Assembly: GCF_900111815.1 (NCBI RefSeq)
Contig: NZ_LT630004.1
Location: 1,710,412-1,774,411, forward strand
Direction of reading: 5' to 3'
Source: Bacillus massilinigeriensis
GTDB lineage: Bacteria > Bacillota > Bacilli > Bacillales > Cytobacillaceae
DNA: 64,000 nt
Both the position numbers and the translations under genes were made by a program. Positions within the stretch are counted from its first letter, which is position 1, and the number at the start of each line of letters is the position of its first letter. Positions 10,094 through 18,654 of the stretch are shown here, in pieces. A model generated the notes under the pieces. It did not search any database, had not been told where the DNA came from, and saw only the letters and a program-made list of their open reading frames with translations.

Positions 10094-10223
10094 ATAATCC
10101 CTCCGTAAAATGGTAAAGCGCCTTAAAAGGCGCTAAAATCAGATAACTTTATAACCATTCTATTATAATAGACACCTGCCAATAACACCAATCATTTTAT
10201 CGAACGATCTACCATTCGTTTTC

Positions 10224-10394
10224 CTATATTCTGATAGGGGAGGATAAACGATATGTTGTGGCTTTTCGCCATTCGTCTTCCGCCATTTCTAGTCTCCATG
10301 ACACGGAAGGTTCCGTGCCGTTCTCTTCCGTCATTTCCTTCATTCTAACGATAGCTTTGTGGATTCTCGTATAATCTAATGCTGGTTCGAACAT
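10224..10394 (-). CDS. Hypothetical protein, 56 aa
   Basis: The start at 10394 is set by GGAGGAAG three bases before the ATG. A longer in-frame start at 10430 has no ribosome site. The product is a charged, soluble 56-residue protein with no membrane segment or cysteine. It lies between the rRNA methyltransferase and the helicase, where B. subtilis has the short unknown gene yptA. I cannot confirm homology from sequence alone. Confidence 0.6.
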   Translation of the reverse strand: MFEPALDYTRIHKAIVRMKEMTEENGTEPSVSWRLEMAEDEWRKATTYRLSSPIRI

Positions 10395-10561
10395 AAACTT
10401 CCTCCAATCAACCCTTTTAGATACAATCATATTAATGTTTGTTGCTCTTTATGATTATATTCATTCATGTCTAACTCCCCTTTTATCCTTCCCCTCCTCA
10501 TCCATCAAAATACATAAAAAAAACAGGGCATCGAAATGATTACCCTGATAAAAATCCTTTA

Positions 10562-11701
10562 CTATTCGGTTCTCGGCCGTTTTTTTCCCCAATACTGATA
10601 GTAATCAGTTTTAATAAAACCATTGAACAGCTTTCTTTTCTTTGTTGCAGGCTTGCCGAAGTGTGTTTCAAATTGCTCATCAGATGTCAGGATGTAATAG
10701 GACCATGTATCATGAACAGAAAATGCTTCTCCCATTTCTCGATACATCCTTTCAACACTTGGTTTGTCCCCGATCCTTTCCCCATATGGCGGGTTACCGA
10801 CAAGAACGCCGTATTCTTTTCTAGGGCTGAAATCCTGCACTCTCATTTGTTTAAATGTGACTAGCTCACCCAGACCTGCCTCAAATGCGTTTCCTGCAGC
10901 AATTTCAATCATTCTGTGGTCAATATCTGATCCAGTGATATCCAAAGGCTGTTCATAATTCGCTAAGTCTTCAGCTTCAACTCGAGCTTCATCCCAAACC
11001 GCTTTTGGCATCCAAGCCCATGACTCTGAAACAAATTCTCGATTAAATCCTGGTGCAATATTTTGTCCAATAAGTGCTGCTTCGATAGGTATGGTACCCG
11101 AACCACAAAACGGGTCGGCGAAAGACCTATCCGGAGTCCAATTTGTCAGAAGGACTAATGCAGCTGCCAACGTTTCTTTCAAAGGGGCCTCTCCTTGGCC
11201 AACTCTGTATCCCCGCTTATGCAATCCGTTACCGCTTGTATCGATTGTCAATATGGCTTTGTCTTTTACAAGCGACACTTCTATTTTAAATAGAGAACCA
11301 CTTTCTTCTAGCCAAGAATCTTTTTTATAATGTTTCTTCAATCGTTCTACAATCGCTTTTTTCACGATTGCTTGGCAATCAGGAACGCTGAACAATTTAG
11401 ACTTCTGCGATTTCCCTGACACAGGGAATTCAGCGTCTACGGGGAGGTAATTTTCCCAAGGAATCGCTTTTGTCTTCTCGAATAATTCATCAAAGCTGTA
11501 TGCTTTGAATTCCCCAGCTTTTATTTTAATACGATCCGCTGTTCTGAGCCATAGATTAGAACGAGCAATTGCTCGTTCATCTCCCTTGTATGTAACCTTC
11601 CCATTCTCTACTTCGCATTCGTATCCAAGCGCACGGACTTCCTTCGCAACAATCGCTTCTAGCCCCATAGCAGCAGTCGCAATCAATTCATATGATTTCA
11701 T
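10562..11701 (-). CDS. ypsC: THUMP-domain class I SAM-dependent RNA methyltransferase (RlmL/YpsC family)
   Basis: The product is a 379-residue N2-guanine RNA methyltransferase probably acting on 23S rRNA. An N-terminal THUMP domain (about residues 45-155) binds RNA. The Rossmann domain has DPFCGSGT near 190 and the catalytic NPPYGER near 305. The start at 11701 follows AAAGGGTGAAG. The upstream in-frame extension to 11800 runs into the rnpB terminator and has no ribosome site. It sits next to rnpB as in B. subtilis. Confidence 0.88.
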   Translation of the reverse strand: MKSYELIATAAMGLEAIVAKEVRALGYECEVENGKVTYKGDERAIARSNLWLRTADRIKIKAGEFKAYSFDELFEKTKAIPWENYLPVDAEFPVSGKSQKSKLFSVPDCQAIVKKAIVERLKKHYKKDSWLEESGSLFKIEVSLVKDKAILTIDTSGNGLHKRGYRVGQGEAPLKETLAAALVLLTNWTPDRSFADPFCGSGTIPIEAALIGQNIAPGFNREFVSESWAWMPKAVWDEARVEAEDLANYEQPLDITGSDIDHRMIEIAAGNAFEAGLGELVTFKQMRVQDFSPRKEYGVLVGNPPYGERIGDKPSVERMYREMGEAFSVHDTWSYYILTSDEQFETHFGKPATKKRKLFNGFIKTDYYQYWGKKRPRTE

Positions 11702-11780
11702 GTCTTCACCCTTTATATATATACTTTTTCCCCACATTATCATAACAGGTTTCCCCTTTCTTCTCCAAGGATACCCGTCT

Positions 11781-11813
11781 AAAATAAAAGAGCGCTCCAC
11801 TTGGAAGCACCCT
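11781..11813 (-). terminator. rnpB: Terminator of rnpB
   Basis: GTGCTTCCAAGTGGAGCGC folds as a short stem with G-U pairs and is followed by TCTTTTATTTTA on the minus strand. It lies about 40 bases past the RNase P RNA 3' end. Confidence 0.7.
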
Positions 11814-11849
11814 TTACGTCATTTGATTTAGTTGATTACGTCTTTTGTA

Positions 11850-12253
11850 TATGCCAATAACGTTCTGTAAGCCATGTTTTGTTCCCCGTGCTCCATGCGA
11901 CTAATCGTCTCGCACAAGGGTGGTAACCATCTATCTACAGGCTCCTTAGCCTGTCCTTCTCTTTGTTCATTTCCTCTGAGAAAGCGCCCCTACCATTATT
12001 TGGGTTTCTCGCTCGTGGGGTTTACCTCGTTCCACTCTCACCATTTCTGGAGAGACTTCGTCACTGTGGCACTTTTATAGGTATTCATGCCATATCTTTT
12101 CCGACTTAGGCATTTTCCCAGCCGTCAGCCGGGAAGATCCCGGCTGCCCTGGCTTATGAATTGGCCAGGCACGAACACTACAGGCATCTCAGCCTGTGCG
12201 AGCATGGACTTTCCTCTGCAGCATGCTGCAGCGGTTACCCGAACGCTATTAAC
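11850..12253 (-). ncRNA. rnpB: RNase P RNA, type B
   Basis: This is the catalytic RNA of ribonuclease P, which matures the 5' ends of tRNAs. The minus strand contains the universal blocks in order. GAGGAAAGTCCATGCTCGCA lies near the 5' end. AGTGCCACAGTGACGAAGT and GGTAAACCCCACGAGCGAGA lie in the middle, and AACAAAACATGGCTTACAGA lies near the 3' end. The ends (GTTAATAGCGTTCGGG with ACGTTATT) can pair as P1. The length of about 404 nt is typical of the Bacillus type. The precise 3' end is estimated. Confidence 0.97.
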
Positions 12254-12265
12254 AACTACAAACTT

Positions 12266-12294
12266 ATTATATGTAATCGTGAATAAAATAGCAA
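12266..12294 (-). promoter_or_regulatory. rnpB: Sigma-A promoter of rnpB
   Basis: TTGCTA (12289-12294) and TATAAT (12266-12271) on the minus strand are 17 bases apart. The start would be near 12259, just ahead of the mature RNA 5' end. Confidence 0.85.
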
Positions 12295-12327
12295 TGGGGT
12301 TGTACTTGAAAATATGGATAATTTTAG

Positions 12328-12627
12328 TTATTCATACAGTTTGTTTCCAAATACATGTTTCTCCAGATTAGACAGACGCTTAAGAATATCAAAGTTTGTC
12401 GTTCCAGCCGCCTGAGTAGCAGGTCTGCGGGATGTTTCTTCCAGCTGTTTTTTCAACCTTATATTCTCCTGTTGCAGTTCCTCCATTTCGTGTTGGAATG
12501 CTTCATAATCCTTAATGATATCATCAAGGAACTTATCAACGTCCTCTGGTTTGTAACCACGCATGGCAGTCTTGAATTCTTTTTCAAGGATTTCTTTCGC
12601 ACTTAATTTCATTTTATTGGATATCAT
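12328..12627 (-). CDS. gpsB: Cell division regulator GpsB
   Basis: GpsB is a DivIVA-like adaptor that moves PBP1 (PonA) between side wall and septum. The start at 12627 follows GAGGTGAGAGAA and gives 99 residues. The N-terminal DivIVA-type domain includes the conserved [11 protein letters not shown] segment (about 25-35). It is followed by a coiled coil rich in E, Q and L (about 36-65) and a C-terminal trimerisation helix. Its enzyme partner ponA is in the same window (24175-26823). A longer in-frame start at 12678 has no ribosome site. Confidence 0.93.
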   Translation of the reverse strand: MISNKMKLSAKEILEKEFKTAMRGYKPEDVDKFLDDIIKDYEAFQHEMEELQQENIRLKKQLEETSRRPATQAAGTTNFDILKRLSNLEKHVFGNKLYE

Positions 12628-12710
12628 TTCTCTCACCTCGATATTCCCAATCATCAAATTATATTCTTTCAAAAACATTCCCTTTTGTCAATTTTTCTTT
12701 ATACAAAATG

Positions 12711-13271
12711 CTAATAATCACTATTATTTATTGCTTCTTCCTCAACAAGCTGCTGAAGATCGTAGAAACCAATCAACCTGATATCATATTTTGTATTCTC
12801 TTGATGTTTTTTTGCTGCCTCATAAAGATACTTCGGAGTTCCTTCTTTCTCCATATCATAAAGAAGAATGAGCGCGTCCGTTTTCTTTACTATAAACTCA
12901 TTCGCAGCTTTTAGTTGCCATGGCTTTTCATATGGCTTTCTCGTAACAGAGTCTACATGATCCGAACAGTAGAGTATCGACTCATACCACTCCTTATTCT
13001 TATCGCTCCATTTCTCCTCTTGATTTAGAAAAGGAGTGATGATTGACAGCTTTAGTTCTGGGTACAAATTCTGAAGCTCAAATACGGCTTCCGCTGCCCA
13101 CAATTCAACACCGGGCTGCCCACTTATAACAACCCATTGAAGCCCCTCTTCAATAAGCGACTCTATCTGTTTATACAATGCTGCCTTTATATAGCGCGAT
13201 GCTGGGTCATCAGGCTTATAAATTCCCAACTCGTACGCTTTGTATCCAGATACAGCGGCAACCTTAACCAT
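12711..13271 (-). CDS. ypsA: YpsA family protein (DUF1273, SLOG superfamily)
   Basis: The 186-residue product starts MVKVAAVSGYKAYELGIY, typical of YpsA, with the start at 13271 after GGAGAGGAGC. The fold is a Rossmann-like SLOG domain predicted to bind a nucleotide or sugar-nucleotide. The glycine-containing segment VVISGQPGVELWAAEA (near 55-70) is the likely ligand loop. YpsA links to cell division and glucose-related phenotypes in Firmicutes and sits beside gpsB as here. The biochemical activity is not established. Confidence 0.88.
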   Translation of the reverse strand: MVKVAAVSGYKAYELGIYKPDDPASRYIKAALYKQIESLIEEGLQWVVISGQPGVELWAAEAVFELQNLYPELKLSIITPFLNQEEKWSDKNKEWYESILYCSDHVDSVTRKPYEKPWQLKAANEFIVKKTDALILLYDMEKEGTPKYLYEAAKKHQENTKYDIRLIGFYDLQQLVEEEAINNSDY

Positions 13272-13359
13272 ATCGTGCTCCTCTCCAACCTCATAGTGAA
13301 TGTATTCACGCATAACTTGAATTATGAACGATACTTCTAAAGGAATTTTAGCAATAAGT

Positions 13360-13388
13360 AAAAAACAAGGGCTTAGCGAAAGCCCTTG
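13360..13388 (-). terminator. Terminator of cotD
   Basis: CAAGGGCTTTCGCTAAGCCCTTG on the minus strand (13366-13388) is followed by a run of T. It separates cotD from ypsA. Confidence 0.8.
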
Positions 13389-13403
13389 CAAGAAACTAAA
13401 ACA

Positions 13404-13742
13404 TCAGAATCCCTTGAAGCCCGGACGCGGACCCATACCCATTGGACCTGACATAGCTCCACCAACAGGACCTGACATTGGCCCACCATAAGGGCCAGCC
13501 ATTGGAGAAACTTGACTTGGAGAAACCGGACCGGACCCACCATAAAAATGCTGGTGGCTAACTTCATTGACTGCCGATTGTGTATGCGGGAAATAATGAA
13601 CATGGTTGAATTTTTCATGATGCACATTGGTGGTATGGGCCGGATGGATATGCGGCACCATATTTTCAGAGTAACTATTATTTACGCAGCACTTCGTAGG
13701 ATGAACAATAGCAGGCAAAATATTTGGTCTACAAAACATCAT
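13404..13742 (-). CDS. cotD: Spore coat protein CotD family
   Basis: This 112-residue, His-, Pro- and Gly-rich protein has the CotD look. The N-terminal part contains a pair of cysteines (KCCVNN) and repeated histidines (HIHPAHTTNVHH, FNHVHYFPH). The C-terminal third is low-complexity Gly-Pro-Met-Ser. CotD is an inner spore coat protein made in the mother cell. The ribosome site GAAGGAG precedes the start, and a sigma-K-like promoter lies upstream. Its place beside ypsA-gpsB-rnpB matches B. subtilis. Confidence 0.85.
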   Translation of the reverse strand: MMFCRPNILPAIVHPTKCCVNNSYSENMVPHIHPAHTTNVHHEKFNHVHYFPHTQSAVNEVSHQHFYGGSGPVSPSQVSPMAGPYGGPMSGPVGGAMSGPMGMGPRPGFKGF

Positions 13743-13783
13743 TTAAAACTCCTTCCTCTCGGGTAATATTTTTTTACATTAAC

Positions 13784-13810
13784 AGCGTATGACCCAGAGA
13801 AGACACTTGT
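13784..13810 (-). promoter_or_regulatory. cotD: Putative sigma-K promoter of cotD
   Basis: On the minus strand an AC (13809-13810) lies 17 bases from CATACGCT (13784-13791). The sigma-K consensus is AC, 16-18 bases, then CATAnnnT. B. subtilis cotD is sigma-K dependent, which supports the reading. Confidence 0.45.
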
Positions 13811-13865
13811 TTTAATGAAAACACCTATTTTTCATCAAAATAAGATGAATTTCAGCCCATTTTTT

Positions 13866-13961
13866 CTATAAGAAGGTATAAAAGTTGTCCTTCAAGCCAG
13901 TGAAAAGAATCATCGTCAAACATAGTACGACAAAAAACAAAACCAAAACTGCCTTGTGCAT
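13866..13961 (-). CDS. Putative 31-aa single-span membrane peptide
   Basis: This minus-strand ORF starts at ATG 13961, four bases after GGGGCGGG. It encodes 31 residues: MHKA, one hydrophobic helix of about 19 residues (VLVLFFVVLCLTMILFTGL), and a short charged/aromatic tail. It occupies the otherwise empty 370-base gap between mrfB and cotD. I do not recognise a family. Many sporulation-associated membrane peptides have this size, but a role is only a guess. The rest of the gap (13743-14115) is AT-rich and shows no other gene. Confidence 0.42.
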   Translation of the reverse strand: MHKAVLVLFFVVLCLTMILFTGLKDNFYTFL

Positions 13962-14115
13962 GTATCCCGCCCCATAATATTAATTTTCGATGTTACATTT
14001 CTATATTTTACATAGCATTCTTATAACGTACAACAACGAACCGCTTCTTTTTTAAGGGTAAATGTGAATACTTTGTTACATTTTAATTGTTATAGAATGT
14101 TGGTAACAATCAGTT

Positions 14116-15396
14116 TTAGTCGATTCTTGCGCTTGCCCGGGAAATCTTTTTGTTTAATCTTTCTATTCTTTTTCCACAATCTATTAGGATTCTGTCTTTT
14201 TTAGGGGAGGAGGGAAATAACTCTACATTACGCCGCGCCTTGTCAGCATACCATAAAGCACTTTCTGGATCTTTTCGGTGGTGTTCCATGTATTTAGCGA
14301 GTTCAACGGAAGCCTCTACTACTATTCTTCCAATCGACGCATCGTTTTCCGCAATATCCTTCCATAGTACAACAGCTCTCTCCCAATCCCGTTCCCGTTT
14401 GCATTCAAAGGCGAGTGCATGTTTCGCTGCATAAGACTCAGGTACTTCATGCAAAGCAAGAGTTGAAAATGTATCTTTTGCTTTGTCAATGTTTCCAAGA
14501 CTAGAAAACCAACGGCCAACCTCAAAACTTTCCCTTTCACTTCTCTCGGGATCTAATCCTAGCAACTGTTTTGATAGATGAATATATAGTGTAATTAAGG
14601 AAAGAATATCTTGTTCATTATGTTTCAGCACTCCAAATATACCTTCCGGATCCTTCCGTTCGAGGTAGTCAAAATAAATAATTGGAGCTAAATATCCCGG
14701 GACATCTTGAGTCCGCTGCAATCCCAGTATATCTTTTTCAACTGCTGCCAGCTTTACCCTTTCAAGCTTATGCTTCCACATCCTCCTAGAAGCATGGTAA
14801 AGATCAAAGTGACCAAATGAAGGCAACTTGGGCACATGATCCCTTATGAGAGTATGCCTGGTCTTAACTTGAGGCCAATCAAAGGACTTCCCATTGTAGG
14901 TCACAAGCGTCCTATAATCAACAGAGGTGAGAAAACTTTGATAAAGAGCTATTTCTGCTCCAGGGTGGGGAAGAAAATGTTGCTTTAAAATTACCTTGCT
15001 ATCAGTAACACTCGCATGGCCAAGAAGAAATATTGTATTCCCGGCGCCTCCACCTAAACCGGTTGTTTCAGTATCAAAAAAGAACAGCTCCTCCGCTTTA
15101 TGTCCTATTGCAGATAATGGATGATTAAGCTCTGGATTATTATTCCATATATTGACTATGTTAATCAATTCAGCAAAGCTATACTTTCCATGACGATACA
15201 TAATTGGGTATTCCACTTTCCTTACAAGACAGTAGCTATCATCAAAATAAAAAGGTTCGACATTTTCCACTGTCCATTTTTCGAAGAAAGGAATATCCCC
15301 GCTCTTATCGATTTGGTCAGGTATTCCCTGTTTATCAGCCTTTCTTCCCGTCGATAAGTGTGGTTTTAGTCGGTTCAATTTGCTTTTTATTGACAA
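14116..15396 (-). CDS. mrfB: DEDD-type exonuclease MrfB (YprB) with C-terminal TPR region
   Basis: MrfB works with MrfA in a mitomycin C repair pathway described in B. subtilis, separate from UvrABC. The 426-residue protein has an RNase H-fold exonuclease domain. The first acidic pair is D108/E110 in FFFDTETTGLGGG, followed by YNGKSFDWP and HNEQDILSL carrying further acidic residues. The last 130 residues are helical TPR-like repeats. The gene overlaps the 3' end of mrfA by ten bases, so the two are co-translated. Confidence 0.92.
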   Translation of the reverse strand: MSIKSKLNRLKPHLSTGRKADKQGIPDQIDKSGDIPFFEKWTVENVEPFYFDDSYCLVRKVEYPIMYRHGKYSFAELINIVNIWNNNPELNHPLSAIGHKAEELFFFDTETTGLGGGAGNTIFLLGHASVTDSKVILKQHFLPHPGAEIALYQSFLTSVDYRTLVTYNGKSFDWPQVKTRHTLIRDHVPKLPSFGHFDLYHASRRMWKHKLERVKLAAVEKDILGLQRTQDVPGYLAPIIYFDYLERKDPEGIFGVLKHNEQDILSLITLYIHLSKQLLGLDPERSERESFEVGRWFSSLGNIDKAKDTFSTLALHEVPESYAAKHALAFECKRERDWERAVVLWKDIAENDASIGRIVVEASVELAKYMEHHRKDPESALWYADKARRNVELFPSSPKKDRILIDCGKRIERLNKKISRASARID

Positions 15397-17681
15397 GGCT
15401 TTCCCCCTCTCTCTGTTTGATGGCTCAGCAAGCTAAGTAAATGTACTGCATCCGCTTTTGCAGTACTTAATGACGTTTCCGTTCCAATACAGGAAGGGCA
15501 ACCTGACGCACACGGACAGCTTTCTACAATCTGTCGTGCTTCAGCAAGAACATTTTCAAGGTTTTCGTAAATCTTTTCACTTAGTCCTATTCCACCAGGA
15601 TAACGATCATAGAAAAATATTGTGGGCTTTTCGTTATGATCCGCCTTCACCTGCGGTACAACATGTACATCAGCTGGATCACACATGACAAAAACGGGTA
15701 TAATATGCCGCAATGCCTCCGCCGTCCCGACAAGTCCTTCTTCCACTCGCTGTTGAGATAATTGGGTCCAAGAATGCCCTGGAGAAATCCATGCAGCATT
15801 TGTGTGTAGTTCTTCCTCTGGAAGATATATAGGACCAGATCCGATGTTTTCATGGGTCTCAAATTTGATTTTCTTGAAAATGGTAGCCATCGCTCTTACA
15901 CTCACATCGCCATAGCCTGCTTCCGCCACATTTATCCTTCTCTCTTTATCCATTTCCAGAACGGATAAGCTAACAGCAAGATTCGCATCCGTATAATAGT
16001 CAACATCTACTTCTCTGACAAATGCCTTTTTTTCTTCCCAGTCAAGCTTCTCTACCTGATATTGTGTTCCTTGGTGCAGATATATTGCTTCCTCATGCAA
16101 AAGCGTCATTGCTGAAAAAGTATCCATTTCACCGATTACCTTGACATTAGCGATATCCGAGGTATCAATAATCACTACATTTTCCTGTGAAGCAGAACGG
16201 AGGCTTATATTGGTTGCTGGAAAGGCATCGTTCATCCAGTACCATTTTTCCCCTTGGCGGTGAAGGATTTTTTCCTCCTCCAAGTATTCCAGCATGTCCT
16301 CTGTCTCTGCCCCTCCAAATTTTTCACCTTTTTGGAACGGAAGTTCGTAGGCAGCACATTTAAGATGATCCACCATAATTATAAGGTTATCCGGATTTAT
16401 CCTCGCAGTTTCTGGTGAATTATTAAAAAAGTAATCAGGGTGCTGAATAATATACTGATCCAAAGGATTTGAACTAGCTACCATGATAACAAGGGATTCT
16501 CCTTGACGCCTTCCTGCTCGACCTGCTTGTTGCCAAGCGCTTGCAATCGTTCCAGGGTAGCCATTCATGATGCATACTTGAAGCCTTCCAATATCTACGC
16601 CAAGTTCAAGCGCATTTGTACTAACAACTCCGTAAATCTCACCAGAACGAAGCCCTCGTTCAATCTCTCGCCGTTCGATCGGCAAGTATCCACCTCTATA
16701 GCCTCGTATCGCTTTCGGTCCAAGCTTATGCTTCACTAATTCCTGCAGATACGTTAGAAGAATTTCGACCCTGACACGGCTTCTTGCAAAAACAATTGTT
16801 TGAATACGGTTTTTCAGCAAGAGGCCAGCAATCGCCCTTGACTCAAGTGCAGCACTTTTCCTTATGTTCAACGGCTTATTTACAATAGGAGGATTATAAA
16901 ATACAAAGTGCTTTTTACCTGTTGGTGCACCATTGTTATCGACCAGCAACATTTTTTTCCCCGTAAGTTTCTCTCCTAGTTCAACCGGATTGGCAATGGT
17001 GGCACTAGTAGCAATGAAGACAGGGTCGCTCCCATAATAATGGCAAATCCTTCGGAGACGCCGAATTACATTTGCTGTATGACTGCCAAAAACACCGCGA
17101 TATATATGGAGTTCATCTATAATGATATAACGCAGATTTTCAAAAAGGGATACCCATTTTGTATGATGAGGGAGGATTGCTGAATGGAGCATATCCGGAT
17201 TCGTGATGACAATATGACCTGCCTTCCGTACCTTTTGTCGTATATTAGCTGGTGTATCGCCATCGTAAGTATAGCTGTTAATGTTTAAGCCCGCTTCCTC
17301 AATCAGTTCATTGATTTCGCTCTTTTGATCCTGAGCCAGCGCTTTTGTTGGAAATAAATATAGTGCTCTTGCATTAGGTTCTTCCATAATACCCTGAAGA
17401 ACAGGAAGGTTATAACAAAGTGTCTTTCCAGAAGCAGTTGGGGTAACCGCAACGAAATCGTGTTTTTTTCGTGCATATTCATACGCTGTCTCCTGATGGG
17501 TATAGAGCTCTTTTATTCCTCTCCGTTCCAAAGCCCTTTCCAGGGATGTGTGAATATCAGGTAGTGGAACCGTGACAGCAGGCTTTTCATCAATTGTATG
17601 CCAATGGACAATATTATCCTTAAGGTTATCGTCTGTTTTTAGCTCCTCCATTAATTCCTGCAAGTTTTTACGGACTTTCAT
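15387..17681 (-). CDS. mrfA: DEXH-box helicase MrfA (YprA) with C-terminal MZB zinc-binding domain
   Basis: MrfA is a 3'-5' DNA helicase of the RecQ-like/Hrq1 group needed to remove mitomycin C adducts. The 764-residue protein has Walker A TPTASGKT near 80 and DELH near 190. It also has helicase motif VI (QQAGRAGRR) near 390 and a DUF1998/MZB domain ending with four cysteines, SCPCASGCPSC. The ATG at 17681 is used because GAGGTG lies six bases before it. The GTG at 17690 is part of that site. Confidence 0.92.
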   Translation of the reverse strand: MKVRKNLQELMEELKTDDNLKDNIVHWHTIDEKPAVTVPLPDIHTSLERALERRGIKELYTHQETAYEYARKKHDFVAVTPTASGKTLCYNLPVLQGIMEEPNARALYLFPTKALAQDQKSEINELIEEAGLNINSYTYDGDTPANIRQKVRKAGHIVITNPDMLHSAILPHHTKWVSLFENLRYIIIDELHIYRGVFGSHTANVIRRLRRICHYYGSDPVFIATSATIANPVELGEKLTGKKMLLVDNNGAPTGKKHFVFYNPPIVNKPLNIRKSAALESRAIAGLLLKNRIQTIVFARSRVRVEILLTYLQELVKHKLGPKAIRGYRGGYLPIERREIERGLRSGEIYGVVSTNALELGVDIGRLQVCIMNGYPGTIASAWQQAGRAGRRQGESLVIMVASSNPLDQYIIQHPDYFFNNSPETARINPDNLIIMVDHLKCAAYELPFQKGEKFGGAETEDMLEYLEEEKILHRQGEKWYWMNDAFPATNISLRSASQENVVIIDTSDIANVKVIGEMDTFSAMTLLHEEAIYLHQGTQYQVEKLDWEEKKAFVREVDVDYYTDANLAVSLSVLEMDKERRINVAEAGYGDVSVRAMATIFKKIKFETHENIGSGPIYLPEEELHTNAAWISPGHSWTQLSQQRVEEGLVGTAEALRHIIPVFVMCDPADVHVVPQVKADHNEKPTIFFYDRYPGGIGLSEKIYENLENVLAEARQIVESCPCASGCPSCIGTETSLSTAKADAVHLLSLLSHQTERGGKPCQ

Positions 17682-17828
17682 TTTAATCACCTCAATGCTA
17701 TCATTTTACCGAATATACGTTCCTTTACCAAGAGTTTCGCATATGATGCATGGAATCTTTTAAATCGGGACAGCGACTTCTCTATTTGCTACAATGAACT
17801 TATTCTAATATTAGGGCTGGGATGATTT

Positions 17829-18521
17829 GTGGACAAGTGTAAAATAGAAGAATTGCTTTCAGGATTCAGCTTGTTCAAAGATATGGATTCTGGAGAATGG
17901 AACAGGATGGCAGAAATTTCTTTAGAGAGGGATTGGAGGAAAGGGAGTATCATTTTTCATCAAGATGATCCCTTAACAAATGTTTATTTTATCGCAAAAG
18001 GGATGGTGAAAATTTTTAAGAATGATGTAAATGGCAAGGAACAAGTTGTTGCAATTTTAAAAGAGGGAGATATGTTCCCTCATGTGGGTTTTTTCAGAAA
18101 AGGCGGATATCCAGCCTATGCCGAGGCGTTAAAAGATAGTACGCTTATTGTTGTCCCCGTTTCCGGTTTTGAGAAAGTGCTGATAGAGAATCCGGAATTA
18201 TCTATTAAAGTGTTCCGAGTACTTGGTGAAAAAATTGCAGATCTTCAGGATCGACTTGAAGCACAAATATTAAATAACTCTTATGAACAAATAATCAAGT
18301 TGCTACTCCGCCTCTCAAAAACACATGGAGATGTGCTACAAGATGGCTTAGTAAGGGTGAAAATGGTATTCACTAACAAGGATTTAGCCAATATGATTGG
18401 TTCAACGAGAGAAACAGTTAGCAGAACACTCACAAGGTTAAGGCGCACAGGTTTGTTGAAAACTGACGCGAAAGGAAATCTCCTTTTCCATCCTGAGGAG
18501 CTGCTTGATGAACTTATCTAG
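17829..18521 (+). CDS. CRP/FNR-family transcription regulator
   Basis: The 230-residue protein has an N-terminal cyclic-nucleotide-type sensor domain (about 12-130), a dimerisation helix (131-155) and a C-terminal winged helix. The recognition helix reads STRETVSRTL. R194, E195 and R199 match the CRP pattern that reads TGTGA half-sites. It has only one cysteine (C4), so it lacks the Fe-S cluster ligands of true FNR proteins. The start is a GTG after GGGATGATTT. It lies beside, and convergent to, hcp. A box fitting its helix stands ahead of hcp and hsp20, so it is probably their regulator (inference). Signal unknown; NO or redox state is likely. Confidence 0.88.
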   Translation: MDKCKIEELLSGFSLFKDMDSGEWNRMAEISLERDWRKGSIIFHQDDPLTNVYFIAKGMVKIFKNDVNGKEQVVAILKEGDMFPHVGFFRKGGYPAYAEALKDSTLIVVPVSGFEKVLIENPELSIKVFRVLGEKIADLQDRLEAQILNNSYEQIIKLLLRLSKTHGDVLQDGLVRVKMVFTNKDLANMIGSTRETVSRTLTRLRRTGLLKTDAKGNLLFHPEELLDELI

Positions 18522-18610
18522 TAGAGTCTAGTCTTTGCTCAATAGAAAAATAACATCTGGGAAAAACACACTCTGTTTTCATCCCCTACTCTAAACGTTA
18601 TTTCTTGTTG

Positions 18611-18648
18611 AAAATTTAAAAAGGGCGTCAAAAGTTTAGCGACGCCCT
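18611..18648 (-). terminator. Terminator of hcp
   Basis: AGGGCGTC / GACGCCCT form a stem on the minus strand (18622-18648), followed by TTTTTAAATTTTC. It lies seven bases after the hcp stop, between the convergent hcp and regulator genes. Confidence 0.85.
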
Positions 18649-18654
18649 AATGCT

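Noticed and set aside
11702-11800. N-terminal extension of the rRNA methyltransferase
   Set aside because: It overlaps the rnpB terminator; AAAGGGTGAAG marks the start at 11701.
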